Below are positions 1 to 8,815 of a stretch of 64,000 nt of DNA, in pieces. This stretch comes from Falsirhodobacter halotolerans (GTDB lineage Bacteria; Pseudomonadota; Alphaproteobacteria; Rhodobacterales; Rhodobacteraceae), in the NCBI RefSeq assembly GCF_022899245.1, contig NZ_JALJAZ010000001.1, forward strand, positions 2,019,001 through 2,083,000. The letters are read 5' to 3'. The translations under genes and the position numbers were made by a program. The notes beneath the pieces are model-generated. The model did no database searches, was not told the origin of the DNA, and saw only the letters and a list, made by a program, of their open reading frames with translations. Each line of letters opens with the position of its first letter. The stretch's first letter is position 1.

Positions 1-213
1 ATTCGAGGCCGCCGGAGGGCGCACCAGTCTCAGCAGCGCCAGCGGAAGCACGATCAGCCCGACCATGCCATGCGATGGCCCGAGGGATGCCATCTTATCA
101 AGAAATGGGGAGGACCCAGCGATCTTGTAGGCCGTCACGATCCCGATCTGCCAGAAAACCAGTGCCGCCAGAGCCCAGTGGAGGATGCGAGAGAAAATGG
201 GATACCGCCTCAT
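1..213 (-). CDS. Cytochrome b561-family protein, N-terminal part (cut by window edge)
   Basis: Only the first 71 codons are present; the gene runs off the left edge. The protein opens MRRYPIFSRILHWALAALVF, a first membrane helix with the histidine (H12) expected of a haem ligand, and a second helix opens SHGMVGLIVLPLALLRLVRP with another histidine. This layout fits the cytochrome b561/Ni-Fe hydrogenase b-type family of di-haem inner-membrane electron carriers. Its ATG overlaps the mntP stop codon (ATGA at 213-210), so the two are very probably co-transcribed and translationally coupled behind the manganese riboswitch. The family call rests on a short fragment; the electron donor and acceptor cannot be seen. 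Confidence 0.7.
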   Translation of the reverse strand, partial: MRRYPIFSRILHWALAALVFWQIGIVTAYKIAGSSPFLDKMASLGPSHGMVGLIVLPLALLRLVRPPAASN

Positions 214-764
214 GCGAGAAACAGATGGTCGATCAGGATAGAGAAGCCTAAGCCCACAAGCGCTATACCCCCAAGAAATTCCGCCGTCCGTCCGATACGC
301 GCTCCAATGAAGCGCCCCGCCAGCATTCCGACCGTGGCCATGATCGTCGTGGCAATGCCGATAGCAGTCGCCACCATCAGGATGTTAACCTCAAGAAAGG
401 CAAGCGAGACCCCCACGGCCATCGCGTCAATCGAAGTGCCGACGGCGGTCGCGACGATGGCTCCGAACGATCGGCCCCCGCCGCTCTCTTCGCGTGGCTT
501 GAACGCCTCCAGCATCATCTTGATGCCGATGGCCCCCAAAAGCCCGAATGCAATCCAGTGATCCACCGCCTGGACGTAGCTCGAGGCCAGAAGCCCCAAG
601 GTCCAGCCAATGAGAGGCGTGATCGCCTCGATGATGCCGAAGACAGCCCCGGTGCCGAGAGCGGCCATCAGGCCGTGTCGTTCTTTCGCACCACGCCCCA
701 ATGACGCGATAAGGGCATCGACGGACATGCCGATGGCAAGGATACCGATGGAGGTCGGAGACAT
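210..764 (-). CDS. mntP: Manganese efflux pump MntP
   Basis: 184-residue inner-membrane protein with about six hydrophobic helices, the size and layout of MntP (DUF204), which exports Mn2+ and protects against manganese excess. Both family repeats keep their acidic membrane residue: SVDALIASLG (D16) in helix 1 and GTSIDAMAVG (D113) in helix 4. The ATG at 764 is chosen because AAAGGA lies eight bases upstream; a longer in-frame reading would begin inside the riboswitch RNA. A cytochrome b561 gene overlaps its stop codon. Expression should rise with manganese through the yybP-ykoY element at 801-907. Confidence 0.93.
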   Translation of the reverse strand: MSPTSIGILAIGMSVDALIASLGRGAKERHGLMAALGTGAVFGIIEAITPLIGWTLGLLASSYVQAVDHWIAFGLLGAIGIKMMLEAFKPREESGGGRSFGAIVATAVGTSIDAMAVGVSLAFLEVNILMVATAIGIATTIMATVGMLAGRFIGARIGRTAEFLGGIALVGLGFSILIDHLFLA

Positions 765-800
765 GGATGGGTCCTTTCGCGACGGGCGGGGCGAGATTGC

Positions 801-907
801 CCCCTGCCGGTCTCGTGGAACCCGAAGGCCGGACACACCACGCGTTGCCGCGATCATGTTGACGTGCCCCCGCCAGATATGGCGGTCACTACTCCCCGAT
901 GCAGGGG
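801..907 (-). ncRNA. yybP-ykoY manganese riboswitch in the mntP leader
   Basis: Read on the minus strand, the leader has the hallmarks of this class. The closing P1 helix is CCCCTGC (907-901) pairing with GCAGGGG (807-801). The invariant GGGGAGTAG follows at 897-889, then GTCAACATG near 862, a CCGGCCTTCGGG hairpin arm near 832-821, and GAGACC near 814-808. The element ends 36 bases before the mntP start. In this family Mn2+ binding turns on expression, here probably by freeing the ribosome site (AAAGGA), since no clear terminator lies between. The rest of the 765-1189 gap shows no other gene. Confidence 0.9.
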
Positions 908-1189
908 CTGATGCCGGATCAGGCGGTAAGCGTCAACGAAAACATGTGCTTATGACACTCATTCGCAAAGAAACTTCTTGGTTATAAGGACGTCTGCTCA
1001 GATATGTCAGACAACTGGCCCTGCTAAAGCGCACCGCTCAGATAAAAGGTCGAACCAGCCATTTACCCTATCGCCATCGGCAAAACATTGATTGCCTTAC
1101 TGCGAAAAATGTTCATGAGATACGCCGAAATTAAATCGTTTGCACTTCAAAGGCGAATTTAGTTCCTGGGACCCTAGAAGAGAGGGTTC

Positions 1190-1870
1190 ATGGACAAGAT
1201 TGGTATCAGAGTTCTGTCGTCGGCCGAGCAGCGCTGCGACACAACCACGTTAGAGGCATTCCGCCAAGTGGGAGTCGCACAGGTCAGCGACTGCATGGGA
1301 CGTCTTTACGGATCGGTCGGGCTGCGACCGATTCACGGACCCGGGGTTCGGATGTCGGGGATCGCGCTGACAGTTAAGACACGTCCGGGCGACAACCTTA
1401 TGATCCACCGCGCCATTGATCTTGCCCAACCCGGCGATGTCATCGTCGTGGATGGCGGTGGATGCACGGCCAACGCCCTTGTTGGGGAACTGATGATGAA
1501 GCAGGCGCAGCGACGCGGCGTCGTCGGGTTCGTCATCGACGGAGCCGTGCGCGACGCCGAGGCATTCGGACCTGCAGGGTTTGCCTGCTTCGCACGGGAC
1601 ATTTCACATCGCGGCCCGTTCAAGGACGGTCCCGGAGAGATCAATGTTCCGGTCAGTGTCGGCGGTCTGGTGGTTCAGCCGGGCGACGTGATCTTGGGCG
1701 ACGCCGATGGTCTGACAGCTATCCCCCAAGCCTACGCCGTTGAGGTTCTTCGCCTTGCCGAAGCGAAGGAGCAGGCGGAGGCCAAGGGAATGGAGCGCAT
1801 CGCCGCCGGCACCTATGAAAAGCCTTGGCAGGCCCCAGCCCTCGCCCGGTTGCAGAAGGACTACGCATGA
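1190..1870 (+). CDS. RraA-like / HMG-CHA aldolase family protein
   Basis: 226 residues, the length of the RraA / 4-hydroxy-4-methyl-2-oxoglutarate (HMG) aldolase family. The signature region is present: VGELMMKQA (about 98-106) followed by IDGAVRD with R121 and D122, the arginine-aspartate pair that binds substrate and Mg2+ in HMG/CHA aldolases. These enzymes split 4-hydroxy-4-substituted 2-oxo acids to pyruvate. The related RraA proteins that inhibit RNase E are shorter and lack such catabolic neighbours, so the enzyme reading is favoured. RBS AGAGAGG precedes the ATG. The stop overlaps the start of the aminotransferase gene (ATGA), placing it first in an operon with an amino-acid importer. 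Exact substrate unknown. Confidence 0.75.
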   Translation: MDKIGIRVLSSAEQRCDTTTLEAFRQVGVAQVSDCMGRLYGSVGLRPIHGPGVRMSGIALTVKTRPGDNLMIHRAIDLAQPGDVIVVDGGGCTANALVGELMMKQAQRRGVVGFVIDGAVRDAEAFGPAGFACFARDISHRGPFKDGPGEINVPVSVGGLVVQPGDVILGDADGLTAIPQAYAVEVLRLAEAKEQAEAKGMERIAAGTYEKPWQAPALARLQKDYA

Positions 1871-3081
1871 GCATCGTTTCCGCCCGGATGCGGCAGGTCA
1901 AATTGTCGCCCAGCGTCGCCGCGCGCATCATTCTGAACCAGTTGAGGGAGGAAGGTCGCCGCATCATCGACCTGACGATCGGCGAGCCGGACTTTACTAC
2001 CCCGGCTCACATCTGCGACGCCGCCCACGCGGCGATGCAGCGGGGGGAGACCAAATATCCCTTGTCGCAAGGCACGATGGCCCTGCGCAAGGCCGCGGCC
2101 GAGCGCATCCGCCTCGATACCGGGATCGAATACCCACTTGATCAGATCATTGTCAGCACCGGCGCCAAACAGGTGCTCTACAACGCGCTGACGGCCACGC
2201 TTGAGGTGGGTGACGAGGTCATCATCCCGGCCCCGTTCTGGGTATCCTATCCCGACATGGTGGAATTGGGGGGCGGCGTGCCGGTCACGCTCGAGACCCA
2301 TTCGGCTGCGAACTACAAAATCACGCCCGATGCGCTTCGGTCCGCGATCACGCCGCGCACGAAGTGGCTGATGCTGAATGCCCCGAGCAATCCGTCCGGG
2401 GCTATTTATGACCGCGAAGAGTTGCTGGCCCTCGCCGGAGTGCTGCGAGAGCAGTCCCACGTTTGGCTGATGACGGACGACATCTATGCCAGGCTGACAT
2501 TCGATGGGGGCCCGGCAACGCACATACTTCAGGTCGCGCCGGATCTGGCCGATCGCACGCTGGCGGTCAACGGGGTGTCGAAATGCTATGCCATGACCGG
2601 TTGGCGCATCGGCTACGGCTCGGGTCCGAAGGACCTGATCAAGGCCATGGCGGTGGTGCAATCGCAAAGCACCTCCGGGGCTTGTTCCATCAGCCAAGCG
2701 GCGGCAACCGCCGCCCTCACGGGGCCGCAGGACTGCGTCGAGGCATTCACACGCTCGTTCAAGGAGCGTCGTGACCTCGCAATGTCAATCCTTACGCAGG
2801 CGCCGGGGTTGACGGCCGTGGCGCCGGGCGGCGCCTTTTATATCTTCCCCGACTGCTCGGCCCTTCTGTGCCGCACGGCGCCGGACGGGACGAAGATCGT
2901 GACCGATGCCGATCTGGTGCAGTATATTCTGCAAACCACCGGAGTGGCATTGCTTGACGGGGGATCTTACGGGGTTCCCGGCACCTTCCGCATGTCCTTC
3001 GCTTCAGCCCCCGAAGAGGTGCGCGCGGGATGTGAGGCCATCAAATCCGTCTGCGAAGAACTGACGGCTGTTCCGGCCTGA
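1867..3081 (+). CDS. PLP-dependent aminotransferase, class I/II (AspC-like)
   Basis: 404 residues with fold-type I aminotransferase features: NAPSNPSGA (about 171-179), the TDDIYARL segment, and the PLP lysine in SKCYAMTGWRIGYG (K239). It should move an amino group between an amino acid and a 2-oxo acid in the cytoplasm. The ATG at 1867 overlaps the upstream stop and gives the usual family N-terminus; in-frame starts further up lie inside the aldolase gene. The pairing with an HMG-type aldolase suggests it makes the oxo acid that the aldolase cleaves. Substrate specificity cannot be read from sequence. Confidence 0.88.
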   Translation: MSIVSARMRQVKLSPSVAARIILNQLREEGRRIIDLTIGEPDFTTPAHICDAAHAAMQRGETKYPLSQGTMALRKAAAERIRLDTGIEYPLDQIIVSTGAKQVLYNALTATLEVGDEVIIPAPFWVSYPDMVELGGGVPVTLETHSAANYKITPDALRSAITPRTKWLMLNAPSNPSGAIYDREELLALAGVLREQSHVWLMTDDIYARLTFDGGPATHILQVAPDLADRTLAVNGVSKCYAMTGWRIGYGSGPKDLIKAMAVVQSQSTSGACSISQAAATAALTGPQDCVEAFTRSFKERRDLAMSILTQAPGLTAVAPGGAFYIFPDCSALLCRTAPDGTKIVTDADLVQYILQTTGVALLDGGSYGVPGTFRMSFASAPEEVRAGCEAIKSVCEELTAVPA

Positions 3082-3109
3082 ACAGGGCCATACCAACAGG
3101 AGAAAACAT

Positions 3110-3928
3110 ATGAACTTGCGACATCTGATCTGGGCAGCGCTGCTGGCACTTCCCGCTATGGGGGGAATGGCACAGGCCGATGCCCTTGCCGACATCAAGG
3201 CGCGTGGCGTGCTTGTATGCGGCACACTAGGAACGTCCGAACCGTTCAGTTTTCAGGACGCGGCGACGCGCAGCCTCGTCGGCTATGATGTCGACATCTG
3301 CAAGCTGGTGGCCGATCACCTTGGCGTTGGTATCGAATACAAGCTTCTTGCCGTCGCGGCCCGTATTCCCGAACTGGACAGCGGGCGGGTGGACGTGCTG
3401 GCCGCGAACCTTGGCTGGACCGCCGAACGCGCGGACCAGATCGAGTTCAGCCACCGCTACTACGTGACGCCGCAGAAGCTGCTGGTGCGCGCCGACAGCG
3501 ACATCCAGACAATCGACGACCTGCAGGGCAAACGCATCGGCGCGACGAAGGGATCGTCGTCGGAGCGGGTGATCGCCGAACGCCTGCCGGAATCGCGCGT
3601 GATCGGCTATGCCGACAGCCCGGCCACGTTCCTGTCGCTGCAGCAGCGCAAGGTCGATGCGCAATTCGCGTCCGAGCTGGTGCTGGTGCGTCTTGTCAAC
3701 CAAAGCCCCGACAGCTCCCCGACCCGCATTCTGGAACAGTCGGTCGTGGACGAACCCTGGGGCCTTGGCATCCGCAAGGGCGAGGACGCGCTTTTGGCCG
3801 AGGTGAACGCCGCGCTGGACGAAGCGGAAACTTCCGGCGAGGCGCAGGCCCTGTTCGACAAGTGGTTCGGTGCGGACACGCCCTATGATCTGACCCGTTC
3901 GTTCCAGATCGGTCCCATCACCAACTGA
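3110..3928 (+). CDS. Periplasmic amino-acid-binding protein of ABC importer
   Basis: 272 residues, SBP_bac_3 family. The first about 24 residues are a typical signal peptide ending MAQA, then the mature protein starts DALADIKARGVLVCGT, the standard opening of polar amino-acid binding proteins. It should capture a polar amino acid or analogue in the periplasm and deliver it to the two permeases that follow. AGGAG lies upstream of the ATG. Middle gene of the 1190-7057 operon; a hairpin after the stop (3946-3972) may raise its yield relative to the membrane subunits. Confidence 0.9.
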   Translation: MNLRHLIWAALLALPAMGGMAQADALADIKARGVLVCGTLGTSEPFSFQDAATRSLVGYDVDICKLVADHLGVGIEYKLLAVAARIPELDSGRVDVLAANLGWTAERADQIEFSHRYYVTPQKLLVRADSDIQTIDDLQGKRIGATKGSSSERVIAERLPESRVIGYADSPATFLSLQQRKVDAQFASELVLVRLVNQSPDSSPTRILEQSVVDEPWGLGIRKGEDALLAEVNAALDEAETSGEAQALFDKWFGADTPYDLTRSFQIGPITN

Positions 3929-3945
3929 AACCGGCATCTGCCGAA

Positions 3946-3972
3946 AGGCCGCGCGGGGATCCCGGGCGGCCT
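3946..3972 (+). other. Intercistronic hairpin after binding-protein gene
   Basis: AGGCCGC (3946-3952) pairs with GCGGCCT (3966-3972) in the 64-base gap between the binding protein and the first permease. It is followed by CTTTCC, not a true U-tract. Such hairpins commonly stabilise upstream mRNA or attenuate, giving more binding protein than permease. Function is inferred. Confidence 0.4.
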
Positions 3973-3992
3973 CTTTCCATGGAGAGGCCTGG

Positions 3993-4688
3993 ATGGATAT
4001 CCTTCTTCCGCCGGATCAGTGGGCGATGCTCTTTCAGGGGTTGCGCACCACGATCCTGCTCTTTGCCATCGCCTGGGTCGGCGCCTTCGCATTGGCGCTG
4101 ATCCTGGTCGTCGTCCGGGCAACCGACTATCGGGCCTGCCGGTGGATCGTGGATGCCTTCGTCGCCTATCACCGCAACGTGCCGCTGCTGGTGCAGGTGA
4201 TGTTCTGGTATTTCGCAATGCCCGAAGTGCTGCCTGACGGCATCCGCTTCTGGCTTTATGACCACAATGCCGAATTCTGTCTCGCGGCCATTGCCCTTGC
4301 CCTTGGCAGTTCCGCCTATCAGGCCGAGGATATCCGCTCCGGCCTGCGTGCCATTCCCGGCACCCAGTTCGAGGCTGCACGGGCCCTGGGCTGCACTTAT
4401 CTGGAAACGATGCGCTTCATCGTCGTGCCGCAGGCGTTGCGCATCTCGTTGCCCCCGCTCGTAGGACGCGCGCTCCTCCTGTTCAAAAACACCTCCATCG
4501 CCATGGCCATCGGTGTCGCCGAACTGACCTACCGCACGCGTGAGATCGAGAATCTGACCTTCAACACCTTCACGATCTTCGGTATCGCCACCGCCCTCTA
4601 TCTTTTTGGAACCTTCTCGCTGATGGGTTTCGGGGCTTGGCTGGAACGGCGCGCGACCCCCGGCCGGAAGGAGCGTCATCATGCTTGA
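3993..4688 (+). CDS. Amino-acid ABC transporter permease (first)
   Basis: 231-residue HisM/GlnP-type permease with about five membrane helices. It has the family cytoplasmic (EAA) loop in GTQFEAARALGCTYLETM at about residues 123-140, which docks to the ATPase, and the export-like opening FQGLRTTILLFAIAW. It should form the inner-membrane channel as a heterodimer with the next gene product. Its stop overlaps the following permease start by eight bases, so the two subunits are translationally coupled. Confidence 0.9.
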   Translation: MDILLPPDQWAMLFQGLRTTILLFAIAWVGAFALALILVVVRATDYRACRWIVDAFVAYHRNVPLLVQVMFWYFAMPEVLPDGIRFWLYDHNAEFCLAAIALALGSSAYQAEDIRSGLRAIPGTQFEAARALGCTYLETMRFIVVPQALRISLPPLVGRALLLFKNTSIAMAIGVAELTYRTREIENLTFNTFTIFGIATALYLFGTFSLMGFGAWLERRATPGRKERHHA

Positions 4689-5370
4689 GATCATCCAGAG
4701 CTATTGGCTCACCTTTCTGATCGGGCAATATCCGAACGGTCCGCTTGGCGGGCTTGCCATGACGATCATCGTGGCCGTCTTGTCGATCCTTATGTCCTTT
4801 CCGATCGCAATCGCCTTTGCCATGGCGCGCCTGTCGACCTTTGGCTGGCTGCGCGCGGCCAGTTCCGGCGTCGTCAATCTGGTGCGTGGCATCCCGCTTC
4901 TGATGCTGATCTTCTGGTGTTATTTCGTGATCCCGATCATGACGGGCTATGCCGTCAGCGGCTTCTGGACGCTGGTTTGCGCCCTGACCATCTATGAAGC
5001 GGCCTATCTTTCCGAGGTGATCCGCGCCGGCATGGCCTCGGTCGCCAAGGGGCAGACCGAGGCCGCGCGGTCGCTGGGCGGGGGATATTTCCTGACGATG
5101 CGCAGCGTGATCCTGCCGCAGGCCCTGTTCAACGTGCTGCCGGGCATCACAAGCCAGTTCATTTCCACCATCAAGGAAACGTCGCTTGGCTATGTCATCG
5201 CGGTGAATGAACTGACCTTCGCGGCCAATCAGGTAAATAACCTTTTGCTGACCCAGCCGCTTCAGGTCTTCACGATCCTTGCCGCTATCTATTTCATCCT
5301 GTGCTTCGCTCTGTCGCGCGGGCTGTCCAAGATCGAAACTTCCATCCGCCGAAAGAGAGGTCTGCTGTGA
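4681..5370 (+). CDS. Amino-acid ABC transporter permease (second)
   Basis: 229 residues, same HisM/GlnP permease family as its neighbour: [20 protein letters not shown] near the N-terminus and an EAA loop [20 protein letters not shown] at about 122-141. Partner channel subunit for the importer. Starts inside the end of the preceding permease, with GGAAGGAGCG upstream as ribosome site. Its stop codon overlaps the GTG start of the ATPase gene (GTGA), again a coupled junction. Confidence 0.9.
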   Translation: MLEIIQSYWLTFLIGQYPNGPLGGLAMTIIVAVLSILMSFPIAIAFAMARLSTFGWLRAASSGVVNLVRGIPLLMLIFWCYFVIPIMTGYAVSGFWTLVCALTIYEAAYLSEVIRAGMASVAKGQTEAARSLGGGYFLTMRSVILPQALFNVLPGITSQFISTIKETSLGYVIAVNELTFAANQVNNLLLTQPLQVFTILAAIYFILCFALSRGLSKIETSIRRKRGLL

Positions 5371-6113
5371 CCCAGCCCGTCATCGTCCGTTTCGACAAGG
5401 TCAACAAGTGGTATGGGCAGCATCAGGTCCTGCACGATATCTCGTTGGAGGTGAGGAGGGGCGAGGTCGTGGTAGTCTGCGGCCCTTCGGGGTCCGGGAA
5501 ATCCACCCTGATCCGGACCATCAATGCCTTGGAACCAATCGGTGATGGTCACCTCTCCTTGGATGGGACCAATGTCCACGCCAAGGGCACGGATCTGAAC
5601 AAGCTGCGCCAAAGCGTGGGATTCGTGTTCCAGCAATTCAATCTGTTTCCCCACATGTCCGTTCTGGACAACGTCACCTTCGCGCCGATCCGCATCCAGA
5701 AACGTCCCCGGGCCAAGGCGGAGGCGCTGGCCCGCGACCTTCTGGCGCGCGTGGGCCTTTCGGAAAAAGCCGAGAGCTTTCCCGGCTTCCTGTCGGGCGG
5801 TCAGCAGCAGCGCGTTGCCATTGCGCGGGCGCTGGCGTTGCAGCCGCCGGTGATCCTGTTCGACGAGCCGACCAGCGCACTCGACCCGGAAATGGTGGGG
5901 GAGGTGCTTCAGGTGATGAAAGGGTTGGCGCGCGACGGAATGACCATGATCTGCGTCACGCACGAAATGGGCTTCGCGCGCGAGGTAGGTGACCGCGTGA
6001 TTTTCATGGATCAGGGGCGTGTGGTGGTTGATACGACGCCGGAACTGTTCTTTGATGCGCCCGACCACCCGCGCGTGAAGCGTTTCCTATCGGACGTGCG
6101 GGGGGAGCACTGA
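5367..6113 (+). CDS. Amino-acid ABC transporter ATP-binding protein (GlnQ-like)
   Basis: 248-residue ABC ATPase: Walker [10 protein letters not shown] (39-47), Q-loop [10 protein letters not shown], signature [15 protein letters not shown], Walker [14 protein letters not shown] and the switch histidine in CVTHEMGFA. It powers the importer encoded just upstream. The GTG at 5367 is preferred because GAGAGG lies upstream and it overlaps the permease stop; earlier in-frame codons lie well inside the permease. Specificity is set by the binding protein, so a polar amino acid is likely but unproven. Confidence 0.92.
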   Translation: MTQPVIVRFDKVNKWYGQHQVLHDISLEVRRGEVVVVCGPSGSGKSTLIRTINALEPIGDGHLSLDGTNVHAKGTDLNKLRQSVGFVFQQFNLFPHMSVLDNVTFAPIRIQKRPRAKAEALARDLLARVGLSEKAESFPGFLSGGQQQRVAIARALALQPPVILFDEPTSALDPEMVGEVLQVMKGLARDGMTMICVTHEMGFAREVGDRVIFMDQGRVVVDTTPELFFDAPDHPRVKRFLSDVRGEH

Positions 6114-6136
6114 TCTCTGCCCGTTGAAAGACCTCG

Positions 6137-7057
6137 ATGTATACCCTTAAGCAGATTGAGGCCTTTCACGTCAGCGCCTTGCTCGGCAGTTTCACCGATG
6201 CGGCGCGCAAATTGTCGATGACGCAATCCACCATTGCAAAACGGATCGCCGAACTTGAGGTGGCGGTGGGAACGTCCCTTTTCCTGCGATCAGGCAAGTC
6301 GTTGCGCCTTACCCCGGCCGGGGAACGCCTGCTGCCCGCGGCGCGTGAAATGATGCGCCTGAACGAACGGATGGTTCAGACCATGACTGCCGCGTCGCAT
6401 CTTGAAGGGCATGTGCGAATTGGGGCCACCGATCTTGTTGGCCTCACTTGGTTGCCCGCCCTGATCCAGACCGTCCGCCTGCGGTATCCCAAGATGCGTG
6501 TCATGCCCGAGATAGACGGCGGAGTGCGCCTATACGAACGGCTTTCCCGCAACGAATTGGACATCGTCATCATGCCTGGACCATTCGCCAGCCCGGAGGT
6601 GGACGCCGTCCCGCTGGGGCGCATCAGAAACGCCTGGATGGCAAGCCCGACCCTTGACTTGCCCCAAGGCACTTTGACGCCGCAGCAGATCTCTGCCTTG
6701 CCCATCATCGGCCAGCCTGAGAATTCCGCGCTGACGGTGCTTTATCGCAAGTGGTTTGCCGATCACGGTTTCACGCTGAACAACGTGCTGTCGTGCAATA
6801 GTCTGGGGATGGTGGCCAAGTTGACAACATACGGCCTTGGTGTCAGCTATCTTCCGCTTAACCACTTCGCGTCGCAGATTACGGAAGGAGCGCTGCGCGT
6901 CCTTGACGTTGAACCGGAATTGCCCTTGGTCACGTATTATTCACTGATGCGGCACGACGCATCGCCCTTGGCCCAAGTGATGCTCCCGATCATGAATGAA
7001 GTGCATGATTTCGAAGCTGGCCTTTCCGAAGGCTCTGCAATTATTCCTCATTCATAA
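6137..7057 (+). CDS. LysR-family transcriptional regulator
   Basis: 306 residues. Winged helix-turn-helix at about 1-60 (GSFTDAARKLSMTQSTIAKR, then LEVAVGTSLFLRSGKSLRLT), followed by a periplasmic-binding-like effector domain. It lies 23 bases after the ATPase on the same strand, at the end of the catabolic operon, so it probably controls that operon in response to the transported compound or an intermediate. LysR genes are more often divergent from their targets; the last-gene position here suggests autoregulation. No clear terminator follows. Confidence 0.88.
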   Translation: MYTLKQIEAFHVSALLGSFTDAARKLSMTQSTIAKRIAELEVAVGTSLFLRSGKSLRLTPAGERLLPAAREMMRLNERMVQTMTAASHLEGHVRIGATDLVGLTWLPALIQTVRLRYPKMRVMPEIDGGVRLYERLSRNELDIVIMPGPFASPEVDAVPLGRIRNAWMASPTLDLPQGTLTPQQISALPIIGQPENSALTVLYRKWFADHGFTLNNVLSCNSLGMVAKLTTYGLGVSYLPLNHFASQITEGALRVLDVEPELPLVTYYSLMRHDASPLAQVMLPIMNEVHDFEAGLSEGSAIIPHS

Positions 7058-7202
7058 GAGAGTTATCTCGGAAGGCCGACACGGAGATTTTCTCACTGGG
7101 GCCTAATATATTGGAAAATTGCGCTATTGATCCAAAAGCTAATGTAGCTAGAGCCCATTTTCTAAGAAGTTTGGCGCGAATGGCAGCAATGGGGCTTTCG
7201 CG

Positions 7203-7576
7203 TCATAGGGCCGATATTTTAAGAACGTCGGGATCGATTCCACGGCGAATTATCAGTTTCCGTGCGCAGGTTAGTCGAACTCCGCGGACCCCATTCAGCG
7301 CGGCAGGCTCTGCGTCGATGCTATCGTCCAGTAAAAACCACCTGTCCTTCCCTTGAACAGCAGGTGCAAGAACATAGCCGTTACTGATAGTGGCGCACGG
7401 TAGAAAATATGCCTCCCGCTTAGCGAGACGCGTGCTCGGCTCAATCACTTTTCGCACGGTTGGCGCTCTTTGAGGGCGCGGCAAGCCAACCCCTGCAATG
7501 CGGAGCCTTTCCAGTCCGTCCCACTCGATGGGGATGGGTGGATACGAACGGGGGTCCTCGATTTCGAGCTGGCACA
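7203..7576 (-). pseudogene. Truncated unknown gene interrupted by the IS element (3' part)
   Basis: An open minus-strand frame of about 124 codons ends at 7203 and is cut at its 5' side by the left end of the insertion sequence at 7577. Its protein contains CQLEIEDPRSYPP and DRWFLLDDSIDAEPAALNG and looks like real protein rather than a GC-rich shadow frame. Beyond the right IS end, a short minus-strand frame (8888-8830, beginning with GTG, in-frame stop just upstream) could be the missing start. The two parts are in frame only if a 4-base target duplication is removed. I do not recognise the family. AT-richer than the surrounding chromosome. Confidence 0.35.
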
Positions 7577-7590
7577 TGACCTGCCCCCCG
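7577..7590 (+). repeat. Left terminal inverted repeat of IS element
   Basis: TGACCTGCCCCCCG, a perfect inverted copy of 8816-8829. Binding and cleavage site for the transposase. Confidence 0.9.
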
Positions 7591-7643
7591 GAATATCCCT
7601 CGCTCTGATGTAGAGTCTGCTTCATCACGCAGGAGCAGACGAT

Positions 7644-7907
7644 ATGAGGAAAAGCCGCTTCACCGAGGCGCAGATCATCGGAATGATCAAGGAACAGGAA
7701 GCCGGGATGGCGACGGCGGAGGTCTGTCGTCGGTATGGGCTCAGCCCGGCCACGTTCTACAAGCTTAAGGCCAAGTATGGCGGCATGGACGTATCCGATG
7801 CCCAGCGGCTGAAGACCCTTGAAGACGAGAACGGCAAGCTGAAGCGTCTTCTGGCGGACGCGATGCTGGACAACATCGTGCTCAAGGATCTGCTGGGAAA
7901 GCCCTGA
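7644..7907 (+). CDS. IS3-family transposase OrfA
   Basis: 87 residues. An N-terminal helix-turn-helix ([18 protein letters not shown], then [20 protein letters not shown]) binds the IS ends, followed by a leucine-zipper-like helix ([20 protein letters not shown]) used for dimerisation. Near the stop the in-frame heptamer G GGA AAG (7895-7901) is a canonical -1 slippery site, and orfB is in the -1 frame, so the active transposase should be an OrfAB fusion made by ribosomal frameshifting. Confidence 0.92.
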   Translation: MRKSRFTEAQIIGMIKEQEAGMATAEVCRRYGLSPATFYKLKAKYGGMDVSDAQRLKTLEDENGKLKRLLADAMLDNIVLKDLLGKP

Positions 7908-7918
7908 CGACACCGAAG

Positions 7919-8803
7919 GTGCGGCGGGAGGCGGTGCTCAGGGCGATGCGGGATCACGATATCTCGCAACGCCGGGCCTGCGTTCTGATCGGTGTCGATC
8001 CGAAGACGGTGCGGCGAGAGCGGCCGCCCGACAATCCGGAGATCCGCAAGGCCATGCAGGAGATCGCGGCCGTGCGCCGCCGGTTCGGCTATCGGCGGAT
8101 CGGCCTGATGCTGGAGCGCAGGGGCATGCTGATGAATCCGAAGAAGCTGTATCGACTTTACCGCGAAGAAGGGCTGTCGGTCCGGCGCAGGCGTGGTCGC
8201 AAACGAGCCCGTGGCACGCGCACACCGATGCCCTTGGCCTTGATGCCGAACCAGCGCTGGTCGCTGGACTTCGTCGCCGACACGTTCGGGGCCTCGCGCA
8301 AGTTCCGCATTCTGGCGGTGATCGACGATTGCTGCCGCGAGAACCTGTGTCTGGTCGCCGACACCAGCATCTCGGGCGCAAGGGTGGCGCGCGAGCTGGA
8401 CGCGCTGGTGCGGATCTATGGCAAGCCTGCCTGCATCGTCAGTGATAACGGCACCGAGTTCACCAGTCGCGCCATCCTGAAGTGGGCAGACCAGAACAAC
8501 GTCGCCTGGCATTACATCGATCCCGGCAAGCCACAGCAGAACGCCTTCATCGAAAGCTTCAACGGCAGCCTGCGCGACGAGCTGTTGAATGAAGAGATGT
8601 TCGACACCTTGGGCGACGCGCGCCGCAAAATCGCCCTCTGGCGCTATGATTACAACGCCGTCAGACCACATTCCTCGCTCGGCAACCTGACGCCGCTCGA
8701 AGCGCGCCGGACGCTTGCGCTACCTGATGGCTCCGCGCCCGGCGCGCTTGCCAAGAAACTACCCGCCGATTACCAATCTCAAACCGGCAGACTCTCGTTA
8801 TGA
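7919..8803 (+). CDS. IS3-family transposase OrfB (DDE integrase catalytic domain)
   Basis: 294 residues with an rve integrase core. The three acidic residues are visible: D in [11 protein letters not shown] in [12 protein letters not shown] and E in [16 protein letters not shown]. Upstream lies the HTH_21-like region ([17 protein letters not shown]). It starts with GTG at 7919, but the open frame extends back to the slippery site near 7899, consistent with production as an OrfAB fusion by -1 frameshift. No internal stop or lost catalytic residue, so the element looks potentially active. Confidence 0.93.
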   Translation: MRREAVLRAMRDHDISQRRACVLIGVDPKTVRRERPPDNPEIRKAMQEIAAVRRRFGYRRIGLMLERRGMLMNPKKLYRLYREEGLSVRRRRGRKRARGTRTPMPLALMPNQRWSLDFVADTFGASRKFRILAVIDDCCRENLCLVADTSISGARVARELDALVRIYGKPACIVSDNGTEFTSRAILKWADQNNVAWHYIDPGKPQQNAFIESFNGSLRDELLNEEMFDTLGDARRKIALWRYDYNAVRPHSSLGNLTPLEARRTLALPDGSAPGALAKKLPADYQSQTGRLSL

Positions 8804-8815
8804 ATGAGGGACCCA

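Noticed and set aside
908-1000. Promoter for the riboswitch-mntP transcript (TTGACG at 936-931 on the minus strand)
   Set aside because: The base positions 17 away (CATCAG) are a poor -10, and transcription would start inside the P1 helix. Not strong enough to list.
7111-7356. 81-codon plus-strand frame after the LysR gene
   Set aside because: It lies opposite the better-looking minus-strand fragment 7203-7576, has no ribosome site, and its sequence suggests no known family.
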